The notes beneath the pieces are model-generated. The model made no database searches. It worked only from the letters and a program-made list of their open reading frames with translations, and had not been told where the DNA came from. This document shows, in pieces, positions 1 to 8,108 of a DNA stretch of 44,467 nucleotides (its first letter is position 1; every line of letters begins with the position of its first letter). The translations under genes and the position numbers were made by a program. Source of the stretch: an uncultured Erysipelotrichaceae bacterium (lineage in GTDB: Bacteria; Bacillota_I; Bacilli_A; Erysipelotrichales; Erysipelotrichaceae); the NCBI GenBank assembly GCA_947036815.1, contig CAMQRS010000009.1, positions 1-44,467 of the forward strand, in the 5' to 3' direction.

Positions 1-4
1 CAAA

Positions 5-35
5 ATAAAAAGATGTTGGTGATTTCTCACCAACA
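5..35 (-). terminator. Rho-independent terminator of the leftmost gene
   Basis: A stem of GTTGGTGA (15-22) and TCACCAAC (27-34) with a four-base loop is extended by one T-A pair. Read on the minus strand it is followed by a T-rich run (the A-rich stretch at 5-11), so it terminates leftward transcription from the gene ending at 124. On the plus strand no T run follows. Confidence 0.8.
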
Positions 36-123
36 CCAGAAATTGTAGAACCATTAAAATGACTGCTTTTTTTATTTGAAATAGGGGCTGGTAATTTGTA
101 AATTAATTAATGAAAATACGCTG

Positions 124-699
124 TTACAGGCTAGGAGGCAATGATTTTAAAATGTAAATGAATACAAAATTCAACCCGTTCACTAATATTAGTTCAGATA
201 AGGAAGAAATATCACCGAGAATAAAGATGGTGAATGTAAATGCACTTAGAATATAATACAAAAGGATTCTAACTTGATTGCTTAGCAGAAATTCACTATC
301 AGAAATACGTTTACACCATGCCATTACTAAGACATAGGTAAGAATGCAAGCGAGCATGCTACCGATGACATGATAGGTGGAGAGAAAATCATTGCTGTGG
401 TTGGTAAAGGGAGATAGTGTTGCACTGATATGAATGAAGCTAACGACACCACAAAAGAATATGTATTTTTTACTATATATATTATAGTTAATTAAAATTA
501 ATAAATAAGATACGAAGAAGAAACATGCTTGAAGACATCCCCATAAGATAAATAGTGAGCGAAATTCAGCTTGATTACCCACATAGGTGAAGTTCTCGTA
601 AAATAAGGATTCTTGAAAGGCTAAGTAAAAGCATAAAAAGGGAAGTAAGATACTTCCCATAAAAATCAACATAGAATAAACGAATGACTTATTTTTCAT
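124..699 (-). CDS. Polytopic membrane protein, family not recognised
   Basis: A protein of 191 residues if started at the ATG at 699, with about six hydrophobic segments; it begins MKNKSFVYSML and a first membrane helix follows directly. I do not recognise a family. A histidine (STYHVIGS) lies near a membrane segment. The open frame extends further upstream to a TTG at 759 with an ATG at 744, but neither has a Shine-Dalgarno sequence, and a near-perfect sigma-A promoter lies inside that extension with its start point close to 699. I therefore prefer 699, which would make the message leaderless or nearly so. It is divergent from spoVAF and ends before its own terminator. That the gene is real is supported by this promoter, the terminator, and a sensible membrane topology; its function is unknown. 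Confidence 0.65.
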   Translation of the reverse strand: MKNKSFVYSMLIFMGSILLPFLCFYLAFQESLFYENFTYVGNQAEFRSLFILWGCLQACFFFVSYLLILINYNIYSKKYIFFCGVVSFIHISATLSPFTNHSNDFLSTYHVIGSMLACILTYVLVMAWCKRISDSEFLLSNQVRILLYYILSAFTFTIFILGDISSLSELILVNGLNFVFIYILKSLPPSL

Positions 700-705
700 A
701 AATAC

Positions 706-734
706 ATAATAACGATAAGAAACTGTACTGTCAA
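706..734 (-). promoter_or_regulatory. Sigma-A promoter for the leftward membrane-protein gene
   Basis: On the minus strand TTGACA (734 to 729), a 17-base spacer, then TATTAT (711 to 706). The expected start point falls at about 699, on the A of the ATG chosen for the gene, so the transcript may have no leader. Confidence 0.6.
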
Positions 735-735
735 T

Positions 736-764
736 GTATAGCATGATGAAAATTATCAATACTA
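736..764 (+). promoter_or_regulatory. Possible forespore sigma-G promoter for spoVAF
   Basis: GTATA at 736-740, 17 bases, then AATACTA at 758-764. This is close to the known sigma-G pattern (G-ATA type -35, CATACTA type -10). It fits a spoVAF gene, which is forespore-expressed in Bacillus. The predicted start leaves a very short leader that overlaps the ribosome site, so the assignment is tentative. Confidence 0.35.
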
Positions 765-779
765 ATGATGAGGTGAGTT

Positions 780-2195
780 ATGCAATTAAGTAGAAATTAT
801 GATGAAAATGTAAAAATGTTAAGTCAGGCGTTATATGTAGATAAAAGTTTTGATATTGTATTAAGGGAGTTAATTGTTAGTGAAACAAGGTGTGCACTAT
901 TCTTTATAGACACTTTCACAAAAGATGAAATATTGGAAAGAATTATCGAATTCTTATTAAAAGAAGATAGCAGTGAGGCGTTACTAACAAAAGATCTGTC
1001 TTTCTTTGAGAAAAGGTTTATTCCTTATATTGAGGTAACAGAACAAAATGATGTGTCATTATTAGTGAACAATGTATTGAGTGGTCCATTGATTATGATC
1101 TTAGAAGGATTCGATCGCGCGATTGTATTGGATGCGAGAACCTATCCATTACGAAATGTGAGTGAACCTAAAGATGATCGAGTAATACGAGGAAGTCATG
1201 ATGGGTTTGTTGAAACATTGGTTTTTAATACAGGATTAATTCGACGAAGAATTAGGGATGCCAATTTACGTATGGAATATTCAAGTGTGGGAAGTGTGAG
1301 TAAGAGTGATATTGTAATAACCTATATGGAGGATAAAGTGGATCATGAATTATTGAAACACTTACAAGATCGTTTGGACAGCATTGAAGTTAAGTCGTTG
1401 ACGATGGCACAGGAAAGTATTAGTGAAGCCCTGATTCCTCAAAAATGGTATGACCCATTTCCAAAGGTGAAGTATAGTGAGCGTCCTGATGTTATCGCAA
1501 GTAATGTGATGGAAGGTAAAATTGCCTTGTTGCTAGATAATTCTCCATCAGCGCTAATATTGCCGACATCTTTTTTTGATTTCTTTGATGAAGCTCAAGA
1601 TTATTATAGTTTACCAATCACAGGTACCTATTTTAAAATTTTAAGATTGTGTGTATTTCTTACATGTGTATTTCTTACACCATTGTGGTATCTAGCGATT
1701 CTGAATGCAAAATATTTGCCAGGGTGGTTGGATTTTATATTGATAGAAGAAGCTATTAATGTACCCCTAGTAATCCAACTAATATTAATGGAATTTGGGA
1801 TAGATGCAATTAAGTTAGCCTCTCTAAATACCCCGCAAGCACTATCTGGCTCATTTAGTATTATTGCTGGGTTAATCTTAGGTGACTTTGCGATAAGTGC
1901 AGGTTGGTTAAATGGAGAAGCCATCTTCTATATGGCATTCGTTGCATTAGCAAACTTTACCCAAGTGAGTTATGAATTAGGATATGCAGCTAAATATACG
2001 AGGGTAACGTTTCTTATACTTATTACTTGTTTAAATTGGGTAGGATTCATAATTGGATTAATATTATTAGGTTATATATTAGTCGTTGAAAAAGGCATAT
2101 TTTCATATTCTTATTTATATCCTTTGTATCCTTTTAATAAAGATAAGTTCAAAAATATATTTTTCCGTAAAAAGTTAAAGGTGAAGAATCGGTAA
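780..2195 (+). CDS. spoVAF: Spore germination protein, SpoVAF/GerA-A family
   Basis: A 471-residue protein of the GerA-A/SpoVAF family, usual length about 480-490. The N-terminal half (about 1-275) is the soluble domain; hydrophobic segments fill about 285-450. The phrases GIDAIKLASLNTP, GLILGDFAISAG and SYELGYAAK resemble SpoVAF more than the GerAA germinant receptors, as does the basic C-terminus after LYPLYPFNKDKF. In Bacillus, SpoVAF sits in the spore inner membrane and belongs to the spoVA operon tied to dipicolinic acid release and germination. Here it stands alone: no other spoVA or ger gene is next to it, and the next gene, pfp, has its own promoter. AGGTGA lies four bases before the ATG. 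The host is therefore a spore former or a recent descendant of one. A GerA-A receptor subunit is the main alternative. Confidence 0.8.
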   Translation: MQLSRNYDENVKMLSQALYVDKSFDIVLRELIVSETRCALFFIDTFTKDEILERIIEFLLKEDSSEALLTKDLSFFEKRFIPYIEVTEQNDVSLLVNNVLSGPLIMILEGFDRAIVLDARTYPLRNVSEPKDDRVIRGSHDGFVETLVFNTGLIRRRIRDANLRMEYSSVGSVSKSDIVITYMEDKVDHELLKHLQDRLDSIEVKSLTMAQESISEALIPQKWYDPFPKVKYSERPDVIASNVMEGKIALLLDNSPSALILPTSFFDFFDEAQDYYSLPITGTYFKILRLCVFLTCVFLTPLWYLAILNAKYLPGWLDFILIEEAINVPLVIQLILMEFGIDAIKLASLNTPQALSGSFSIIAGLILGDFAISAGWLNGEAIFYMAFVALANFTQVSYELGYAAKYTRVTFLILITCLNWVGFIIGLILLGYILVVEKGIFSYSYLYPLYPFNKDKFKNIFFRKKLKVKNR

Positions 2196-2209
2196 AGTTT
2201 ATTTAGGCA

Positions 2210-2238
2210 TTGAAAATAGGTATGCTAAATGGTAAAAT
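2210..2238 (+). promoter_or_regulatory. Sigma-A promoter of pfp
   Basis: TTGAAA (2210-2215), 17 bases, TAAAAT (2233-2238). A strong AGGAGG at 2254-2259 follows, nine bases before the ATG at 2269. Confidence 0.7.
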
Positions 2239-2268
2239 ATATAAGTAAAAATTAGGAGGAATATTATA

Positions 2269-3474
2269 ATGAAAAATTGTTTAGTTGCACAATCAGGTGG
2301 ACCAACTACAGTAATCAATGCTTCTTTAGCAGGTGTAGTTAGAGCAAACCAATTAAACCCAGTTTACGATACAGTATTTGGGGGATTAAATGGAATTGAA
2401 GGAATCTTAGAAGATCGTTTATATGATTTAACAAATATGACTGAATTTGAAAATAGAGTATTACGTCAAACTCCATCTTCAGCATTAGGATCATGTCGTT
2501 ACAAATTAAAAAGAACAGATGATACTGATTACAGAAAATTAGTAGCTATTATGGATAAACATGATATTGAAATTATGTTCTATATTGGTGGAAATGATTC
2601 AATGGATACAGTGGATGCATTAAGCCAATGGGCAAAAGAAAACAACATAAACAAACGTTTCGTTGGAATTCCTAAAACAGTTGATAATGACTTAATGGTT
2701 ACTGATCACTGTCCAGGATTTGCATCAGGAGCTAAATTTGCTAACTATGTAGTAAATGCTACTTGGTTAGATTACCATGTATACACACGTGCTGAAGTAT
2801 TCATTCTTGAAACTATGGGTAGAGATGCTGGTTGGTTAGCTGGTTCTACTGTATGTACAGGAAAAGTTGACTTAGTAGTGTTACCAGAAGTTGCTTTTGA
2901 TAAAAAAGTATTTTTAGCGCAAGTTAAAAAATGTATGGATGAAAAAGGAAAATGTTATATTGTAACTAGTGAAGGAGCTCAATTCGCTGATGGAACTTAC
3001 ATTGCCGCTGGAGAAGCTGCTAATGATGGATTCGGTCATGCTGTATTAGGTGGAGCTGGAGAAACATTAAAACGTATGATCTTAGAAGCTGGTATTGCAC
3101 CAAGAGCGAAAGTACAAGACTTAAGTTCTGCTGCAAGAAGTAGTAACTTTGCTCAATCTTTAGTAGATGTTACTGAAGCATTTGAATTAGGTATTTCAGC
3201 ACATTCAAGAAGTGCAAACCCAACTTTCACTGGACACGTAGTAGCTGTTCAAAGAGAAATGAGAGATGGAAAATACAATGCTAAGTTTATTGCAGGACCT
3301 GCAGAAAACTTCGCTAACCATGTAAAACATGTACCAACTGAATGGATTTTAGATGGATACCAAGGATTAACACAAGAGTTTCATGACTATGTGAATCCTT
3401 TAATGGCAGGAGAACCAACGTTGATTATGGATGGAAACATTCCAGCAACTGTAATTCCTTACCACCAAAGATAA
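2269..3474 (+). CDS. pfp: Pyrophosphate-dependent 6-phosphofructokinase
   Basis: A 401-residue phosphofructokinase, which phosphorylates fructose 6-phosphate to the 1,6-bisphosphate in glycolysis. The N-terminus VAQSGGPTTVINASL is the phosphoryl-donor loop. IGGNDSMDT (about 106-114) replaces the GGDGS of ATP enzymes, the Asp in place of Gly being the known mark of PPi enzymes, and PKTVDND (about 135-141) carries the Lys found in PPi-PFKs where ATP-PFKs have PGTIDND. MGRDAGWLA is the sugar-phosphate site. The gene has its own promoter, a strong ribosome site and a good terminator, so it is a single-gene unit. Its codon use (frequent GGT, GCT, CGT) suggests high expression compared with the glycan genes. 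A PPi enzyme saves ATP and allows reversible flux; ATP use is not excluded from sequence alone. Confidence 0.92.
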   Translation: MKNCLVAQSGGPTTVINASLAGVVRANQLNPVYDTVFGGLNGIEGILEDRLYDLTNMTEFENRVLRQTPSSALGSCRYKLKRTDDTDYRKLVAIMDKHDIEIMFYIGGNDSMDTVDALSQWAKENNINKRFVGIPKTVDNDLMVTDHCPGFASGAKFANYVVNATWLDYHVYTRAEVFILETMGRDAGWLAGSTVCTGKVDLVVLPEVAFDKKVFLAQVKKCMDEKGKCYIVTSEGAQFADGTYIAAGEAANDGFGHAVLGGAGETLKRMILEAGIAPRAKVQDLSSAARSSNFAQSLVDVTEAFELGISAHSRSANPTFTGHVVAVQREMRDGKYNAKFIAGPAENFANHVKHVPTEWILDGYQGLTQEFHDYVNPLMAGEPTLIMDGNIPATVIPYHQR

Positions 3475-3482
3475 TAATTAAG

Positions 3483-3508
3483 AACGCTCAAAAAGCGTTT
3501 TTTTTTTT
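3483..3508 (+). terminator. Terminator of pfp
   Basis: AACGCT (3483-3488), loop, AGCGTT (3494-3499), and a run of T to 3508. A damaged echo of its right arm and T run is found at 5292-5303 before the second copy of the 52-bp repeat. Confidence 0.9.
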
Positions 3509-3560
3509 ATTTTAGGTAGAGTTTAAAGGCATATTCATATATAATAATGTAGAAGTTGAA
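3509..3560 (+). repeat. 52-bp direct repeat, copy A (promoter-like element)
   Basis: Begins ATTTTAGGTAGAG and ends TGTAGAAGTTGAA; identical to 5305-5356 except for C at 3536 versus A at 5332. It contains TATAAT preceded by TTTAAAGG, so it probably holds the promoter of the nucleoid-protein gene. In this copy it precedes a decayed relic of that gene and then galE. Confidence 0.9.
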
Positions 3561-3800
3561 TTAATATAAATATAATGCATTATTCCATAATATGTATAAC
3601 AAAAAGAATAGATCGAATGAAACAAGCAAGTATTGTTGAAAATATTAGTAGGATACTAAGGTTCACTATTGAGGGAGCGTATGAAATACTATGATGGAAG
3701 ATGAATTGTGTTAATAAGTGGAAATCTATCTAGCTGTTCAAACTAATTGTCGATAAGTTACTTACTGGAAACTCATGATGAATGTGTAAAAAAGTAAGAC
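3561..3800 (+). pseudogene. Decayed, internally deleted copy of the nucleoid-associated protein gene
   Basis: The stretch 3683-3783 aligns by eye with 5862-5961 of the intact gene at roughly three quarters identity, sharing CGATGGAAGA-like, ATAAGTGG, TAG(C/T)TGTTC and TTGATGAA-like blocks. The frame is destroyed by a single-base loss near 3701 and by stop codons. The stretch 3574-3610 resembles the first codons of the intact gene (both share ACAAAAAGAA), and 3641-3682 resembles 5823-5861. About 380 bases in between (codons about 25-152) are missing. The upstream 52-bp repeat is shared by both copies. The relic fills the 425-base gap between pfp and galE; I see no other gene there. The end is uncertain because similarity fades after about 3800. 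Confidence 0.8.
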
Positions 3801-3899
3801 TAGTATGTAGTTTTTAAAAAGATGGAATGAATTAGTGAATTATCTAGAATTCAAGATGTTAAGTTGATTATTTAATGAAAAACCTAGGAGGGTTAAACA

Positions 3900-4901
3900 A
3901 TGAATGTATTAGTAACGGGAGGATTAGGATTTATAGGAAGTCATACTTGTGTAGAACTATTGAATGAAGGACATGAGGTTATAGTTGTTGATAATTTATA
4001 TAACTCTAAAATAGAGGTTAAAAATTATATTGAAAATATAACAAAAAAACAAGTGAAAGTGTATATTCAAGACGTGTGTGATAAAGAAGGAATGAAACAA
4101 ATATTTAAAGAAAATAAAATAGACTCAGTAATTCATTTCGCTGGATATAAAGCAGTTGGAGAATCTGTAGCAAAACCATTGATGTATTACGAAAATAATC
4201 TAATAAGCACTTTTTCACTTTGTGAAGCCATGTTAGAAGCTGAGTGTTATAACTTAGTATTTAGTAGTAGTGCAACAGTTTATGGAACCCCTGAAAGGAC
4301 ACCAATTGATGAAAATTGTCGATTAGGACCAACAACAAACCCTTATGGAACAACTAAATTATTCATTGAACAAATTTTAACTGATTTACAGTTTGCGAAT
4401 AGTAAATTAAATATTGCTTTATTGAGATATTTTAATCCGGTTGGAGCTCATGAAAGTGGATTGTTAGGAGAAGATCCAAAAGGGATACCGAATAATTTAA
4501 TGCCTTATATTGTAAAAGTTGCTAGTAAAGAGTTAGAAAAATTACATGTTTTTGGTAATGATTATGATACTCATGATGGTACTGGTGTAAGAGATTATAT
4601 TCATGTTGTAGACTTAGCAAAAGGACATCTGTGTGCACTAAATAAATTAAATACAGAGAAAATCGGTATCGATTGTTATAATGTCGGAACTGGTGTTGGA
4701 TATAGTGTACTAGATATGGTGCGTGCATTTGAAAAAGAAAACAACTTAGAAGTTCCATTTGTAATTGATCCAAGAAGACCGGGAGATGTTGCGACTTGTT
4801 ATTCAAATCCAGATAAATCTTGCAAGGAACTAGGCTTTAAAGCGATGAAAACAATTGAGGATATGGTTAGAGATAGTTGGAAATTTGTGGAAAATTCATA
4901 A
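3900..4901 (+). CDS. galE: UDP-glucose 4-epimerase
   Basis: A 333-residue short-chain dehydrogenase of the GalE family, full length. It interconverts UDP-glucose and UDP-galactose (or the N-acetyl forms). Visible marks: the NAD-binding GGLGFIGSH at 6-14, the aspartate after VVDN, the catalytic Ser region SSSATVYG (about 122-129) and the YGTTK catalytic Tyr/Lys near 149-153, then RYFNPVGAH typical of GalE. AGGAGG lies nine bases before the ATG. It would feed UDP-Gal or UDP-GalNAc to the glycan locus downstream. No clear promoter is seen close by; the element at 3509-3560 could drive it through the relic, giving a 350-base leader. Confidence 0.93.
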   Translation: MNVLVTGGLGFIGSHTCVELLNEGHEVIVVDNLYNSKIEVKNYIENITKKQVKVYIQDVCDKEGMKQIFKENKIDSVIHFAGYKAVGESVAKPLMYYENNLISTFSLCEAMLEAECYNLVFSSSATVYGTPERTPIDENCRLGPTTNPYGTTKLFIEQILTDLQFANSKLNIALLRYFNPVGAHESGLLGEDPKGIPNNLMPYIVKVASKELEKLHVFGNDYDTHDGTGVRDYIHVVDLAKGHLCALNKLNTEKIGIDCYNVGTGVGYSVLDMVRAFEKENNLEVPFVIDPRRPGDVATCYSNPDKSCKELGFKAMKTIEDMVRDSWKFVENS

Positions 4902-5016
4902 ACAATTATTTAGAAAATGTACAATGGGTTATTAACTTTAGAGATAATTGAGATTAAAACATTTCTATAGTATTATTGTAATATATATTTGTGTTTTATA
5001 TGAAATTCATCAAGCG

Positions 5017-5070
5017 AATGCAAAAAAAGTAAAATGAGTACATCCGTACTTATTTTACTTTTTTTGCATT
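5017..5070 (+). terminator. Very long bidirectional hairpin after galE
   Basis: A 25-base-pair stem (5017-5041 with 5046-5070) with one G-T pair and a four-base loop ATCC. The arms contain A7 and T7 runs. It can end galE transcripts and also leftward ones. Its length and near perfection are more than a terminator needs. Confidence 0.75.
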
Positions 5071-5304
5071 TTGAATATAGAATAAATATATTTCGAATAT
5101 CAATTAGTAATCGATCTCCATAGGTTCAAGAACTCTGTATTCTAGTGCATTAAGATAATGTTTATATTCTTATTGTAGTTAAGTGCTAATAGTTATAGTT
5201 AATTTCAAAAAACACTATGATCGTTTTTTGAAATACATAAAAGCATGATGTTTTTATGTAACTAAAAATATAATCATATTATATTGGCTTGGCGTCTTTT
5301 TTCT
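5071..5304. other. Non-coding stretch with two adjacent hairpins
   Basis: No gene seen. Two hairpins abut: ATTTCAAAAAAC (5202-5213) with its exact complement at 5223-5234, then ACATAAAA (5235-5242) with its complement at 5252-5259. The loops carry similar CTATGATC and GCATGATG text. At 5292-5303 there is a degenerate copy of the pfp terminator tail, leading into repeat copy B. A role as small RNA or terminators cannot be told apart. Confidence 0.55.
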
Positions 5305-5356
5305 ATTTTAGGTAGAGTTTAAAGGCATATTAATATATAATAATGTAGAAGTTGAA
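5305..5356 (+). repeat. 52-bp direct repeat, copy B (promoter-like element)
   Basis: 51 of 52 bases identical to 3509-3560. It ends 11 bases before the start codon of the intact nucleoid-protein gene, so it carries that gene's promoter region, with TATAAT at about 5335-5340. Confidence 0.9.
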
Positions 5357-5367
5357 AGAAGGTTATT

Positions 5368-6339
5368 ATGATTATAAATAAAGCAATACTACATATCATG
5401 GATAAACAAAAAGAAGATTATGAATTAAGTGAACAATTATTACTAATTGATATGAGTATGAATGAATACTTAAATAAACATATAGATAAAATGAGAGAAA
5501 GCGCAACGGCTCAAAAAGGGGTATGTAAACAAAGTAGTCCCGTATGTCAGTTACTACCAACGTATGAAGAGAATACGTTTGAAACATTGAGTAAATCAGT
5601 AGCAACACAATTTTTTGAAGCATATAAAGAAGCATTGAGATATGAAGATATAAATTTATTATTTGTAGAATATGAGTTGGATAGTATACTTTACTTTAGT
5701 ATGATGAAATTTCATACTAAACAAGGGTATATTAGGAATATGGATGGACATTCAAATGAGTTGATTTTAATCAATCAATTAATGCCGAATGCATCTCAAC
5801 AAATAGATGAATACTTTACTATAAATATTAAGGAATGTAGTGTGGTTTTTAAGGAACACAAGAAATATTACGATGGAAGAGAAACCTTGTTGATAAGTGG
5901 GGATATACTTAGTTGTTCGTGCGAATTATCGACAAAAGATTCACTGAAAGCACTTGATGAAATAGTGGTTAAAGTAAGTAATGAATTAGAAGAGGATGTA
6001 TTAGAAAATACATTGAAGATGAAACAGTTTGTGAAATCTTGTATGGAAACAGATAAACGAATAGATGTGAAAGATGTTGCAGAAGTAGTGTATTCGAATA
6101 ATGATAGATTCAAGAGCAGGATGGAAACTTTAATTGAAGAAAAAGAGTTACCAGAAAATATAGAACTACAAGCGAAGGCTCCCGTAGCGATGCGAAAACA
6201 TAAGATAAAGAGTGATACGGGTATAGAAATTAGTGTACCCATTGAATTGATGGATGCAAAAGGAATGTTAGAGATTAAGAAAAATAGTGATGGAACATGT
6301 AGTATTATAATGAATAATATTGGAAAAATAATTAATTAA
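5368..6339 (+). CDS. Nucleoid-associated protein, NdpA/YejK (37 kDa) family
   Basis: A 323-residue protein that looks like the nucleoid-associated 37-kDa family (YejK/NdpA, PF04245). Typical phrases are the start INKAILHIMD, the LSEQLLLID region, a central MMKFHTKQGY block, a QQIDEYFTINI block and ECSVVFKEHKKYYDG. YejK binds DNA in E. coli; in Firmicutes the role is unknown. GAAGG precedes the ATG by eight bases. The gene stands alone after a duplicated upstream element, and a decayed second copy lies at 3561-3800. No terminator is clear before the broken gene that follows. Membership rests on pattern memory, not on an alignment. Confidence 0.7.
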   Translation: MIINKAILHIMDKQKEDYELSEQLLLIDMSMNEYLNKHIDKMRESATAQKGVCKQSSPVCQLLPTYEENTFETLSKSVATQFFEAYKEALRYEDINLLFVEYELDSILYFSMMKFHTKQGYIRNMDGHSNELILINQLMPNASQQIDEYFTINIKECSVVFKEHKKYYDGRETLLISGDILSCSCELSTKDSLKALDEIVVKVSNELEEDVLENTLKMKQFVKSCMETDKRIDVKDVAEVVYSNNDRFKSRMETLIEEKELPENIELQAKAPVAMRKHKIKSDTGIEISVPIELMDAKGMLEIKKNSDGTCSIIMNNIGKIIN

Positions 6340-6367
6340 ACTATATTAGGTACTGGTGTAAAAGGAC

Positions 6368-6923
6368 ATGAACAAGGAAAAGTGGTTCAGATGGGTTGTT
6401 TTACACTTTTAATGAAGTAGGGGCAATTATTTCGATGGTGTTTCCTTTTGTTTTATTACTGGTTCATATTTTAAAAATATATGGAATAAGTGAGTATAAA
6501 AAAATAGCGGTGTCGTTATCGCTAGTATTTATATTAACTATTGGAACAATATTGTATATTCCAAATACGAACCTTTATAAAATTTTAAAGTTACATATCG
6601 CTTTTTTACATATTGATAGTGTAACTGATGTGGTTAGTATTGATGGATTGAATTGATTAATGTTTAGTGATTGATTAACATTCGCGAATAATGAGCACGA
6701 TCTATTTGAAGAAACCACAACTGCTAAAACAATTCGACGAATAGTAAATTATAAGGTAGTAGAGATAGATAAATTAATGTATATTTATGCTATCTTGTTG
6801 GGTTATTCATTGGATTTATTGAGCGGACATGTGTTTAGTGCACCTTCAGTCAGTATATTGTTAATAGCAATTCAAATCCAATTATTAGAAAAATTAAAAT
6901 ATAATAAAAAACATATAGGATAG
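6368..6923 (+). pseudogene. Broken membrane-protein gene
   Basis: A start ATG at 6368 reads MNKEKWFRWVV, then the frame must shift near 6395 to continue FYTFNEVGAIISM and two hydrophobic segments up to a TGA at 6654. The same frame has a second TGA at 6672 and then runs open to a TAG at 6921, including NNEHDLFEE and a hydrophobic stretch YIYAILLGYSL. Joined, this gives a protein of about 180 residues with three or four membrane segments. One shift and two stops point to decay. The piece 6396-6656 alone (86 codons, TTG start) has no ribosome site. The family is not recognised. Confidence 0.5.
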
Positions 6924-6938
6924 GAAAGAGGTGATATT

Positions 6939-8108
6939 ATGAAAGTTACAATTTATGCGCTTCATCTAGGTTTTGGAGGAGTAGAAAAGTATGTTATCAC
7001 ATTGGCAAATATATTGATTAAAAAATGTGATGTTGAAATTATCTCAACTTATAAGATGGTGGAGATTCCTTCATTCCCGTTGGATTATAAAGTGAATGTG
7101 ATGTATTTACTAAGTGATTTAAAGCCAAATAAAGAAGAATTAAAAAAAGCACTAAAGAGTAAAAACATAGTATCTATAATAAAAGAAGGGTATGTATCTT
7201 TAAAAGTTTTAATATTAAAGAAAAGAAAGAACATAAAAAGCATTAAACAATGTAACAGTGATGTTATTATCTCTACTAGAGATTTTCATAATCATTTAAT
7301 TCAAAAGCATGCAGGTAAGAATATAGTGAAAATAGCGACGGAACATAACCATCATAATAATGATCAAAAATATATAGATTCATTAATCAGTTCTTGTGAT
7401 AAATTTGATTACATGTTGCCTATCTCTAGGGAATTAACTAATTTCTATCAGGAACGATTACCGAATGTAGATGTGATACATATTCCATTTTGTATAGATA
7501 CACCGCGTAATGAACCTGTTTGTACATTTAATAAAAATTTAATTAATGTGGGAAGGTTGTCTAGTGAAAAAGGAAGTTTGGAATTAATTGATATATTTCA
7601 TCAACTGTACCAATTAGATAATGAATATCAACTGCATGTAGTTGGCGATGGGCCACTTATGGGTGAGGTTATTCAAAGAATTAAAAAATATAAATTAGAA
7701 GAAGTAGTTCATGTACATGGGTTCTTATATAGTGATAAGATTGAGGAATTATATGCGATGTCTAGTGTCTTCTTAATGACTTCTTATACGGAATCATTCG
7801 GATTTGTGTTATTAGAAGCTATGGCTTGTGGTATTCCTTGTATTGCATTTGATAGTGCCCAAGGAGCAAATGAAATTATAAAAGATAAGATAAATGGTTA
7901 TTTAATAGAAAAACGTGATATAAATGATTATATAGAGAAAATAAAGATACTAACGAATCACCGAGAGACTTATTATCAACTGTATGAGCAGGCCTTAATG
8001 AGTAGTGATGTATTTACAATAGAAAACACAAGTAAAGGGTGGTATACATTACTTGAAAAAATAAATGACATAAAAAAGATAACCTATAATAACGGAGGTA
8101 TAGACTGA
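6939..8108 (+). CDS. Glycosyltransferase family 4
   Basis: A 389-residue GT-B enzyme of family GT4, which moves a sugar from a nucleotide donor to a lipid-linked glycan on the inner face of the membrane. The N-terminal FGGVEKYV loop (12-19) is the acceptor-side glycine loop; INVGRLSSEKG near 202-213 begins the donor domain; and the EX7E motif is E285 to E293 within ESFGFVLLE. AAAGAGGTGATATT precedes the ATG. The TGA stop overlaps the next ATG by one base (8106-8110), so translation is coupled. It is the first intact gene of the glycan locus. The donor sugar cannot be told; galactose, glucose and N-acetyl sugars are all known for GT4. Confidence 0.9.
   Translation: MKVTIYALHLGFGGVEKYVITLANILIKKCDVEIISTYKMVEIPSFPLDYKVNVMYLLSDLKPNKEELKKALKSKNIVSIIKEGYVSLKVLILKKRKNIKSIKQCNSDVIISTRDFHNHLIQKHAGKNIVKIATEHNHHNNDQKYIDSLISSCDKFDYMLPISRELTNFYQERLPNVDVIHIPFCIDTPRNEPVCTFNKNLINVGRLSSEKGSLELIDIFHQLYQLDNEYQLHVVGDGPLMGEVIQRIKKYKLEEVVHVHGFLYSDKIEELYAMSSVFLMTSYTESFGFVLLEAMACGIPCIAFDSAQGANEIIKDKINGYLIEKRDINDYIEKIKILTNHRETYYQLYEQALMSSDVFTIENTSKGWYTLLEKINDIKKITYNNGGID

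Noticed and set aside
4522-4806. 94-codon minus-strand open frame
   Set aside because: It overlaps galE in a different frame with low-complexity His/Tyr/Leu-rich text and no ribosome site.
5017-5259. CRISPR array
   Set aside because: The repeats are inverted, not direct, have different arms, and no regular spacers are present.
3509-5356. Insertion sequence or composite transposon bounded by the 52-bp repeats
   Set aside because: The repeats are direct, no transposase or terminal inverted repeat is present, and gene relics show that a locus duplication explains them.
6654-6674. TGA as tryptophan or selenocysteine codon
   Set aside because: Trp is coded by TGG throughout, TGA ends clear genes (for example at 8106-8108 and 12307-12309), and no selenocysteine hairpin is seen. 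Decay is simpler.
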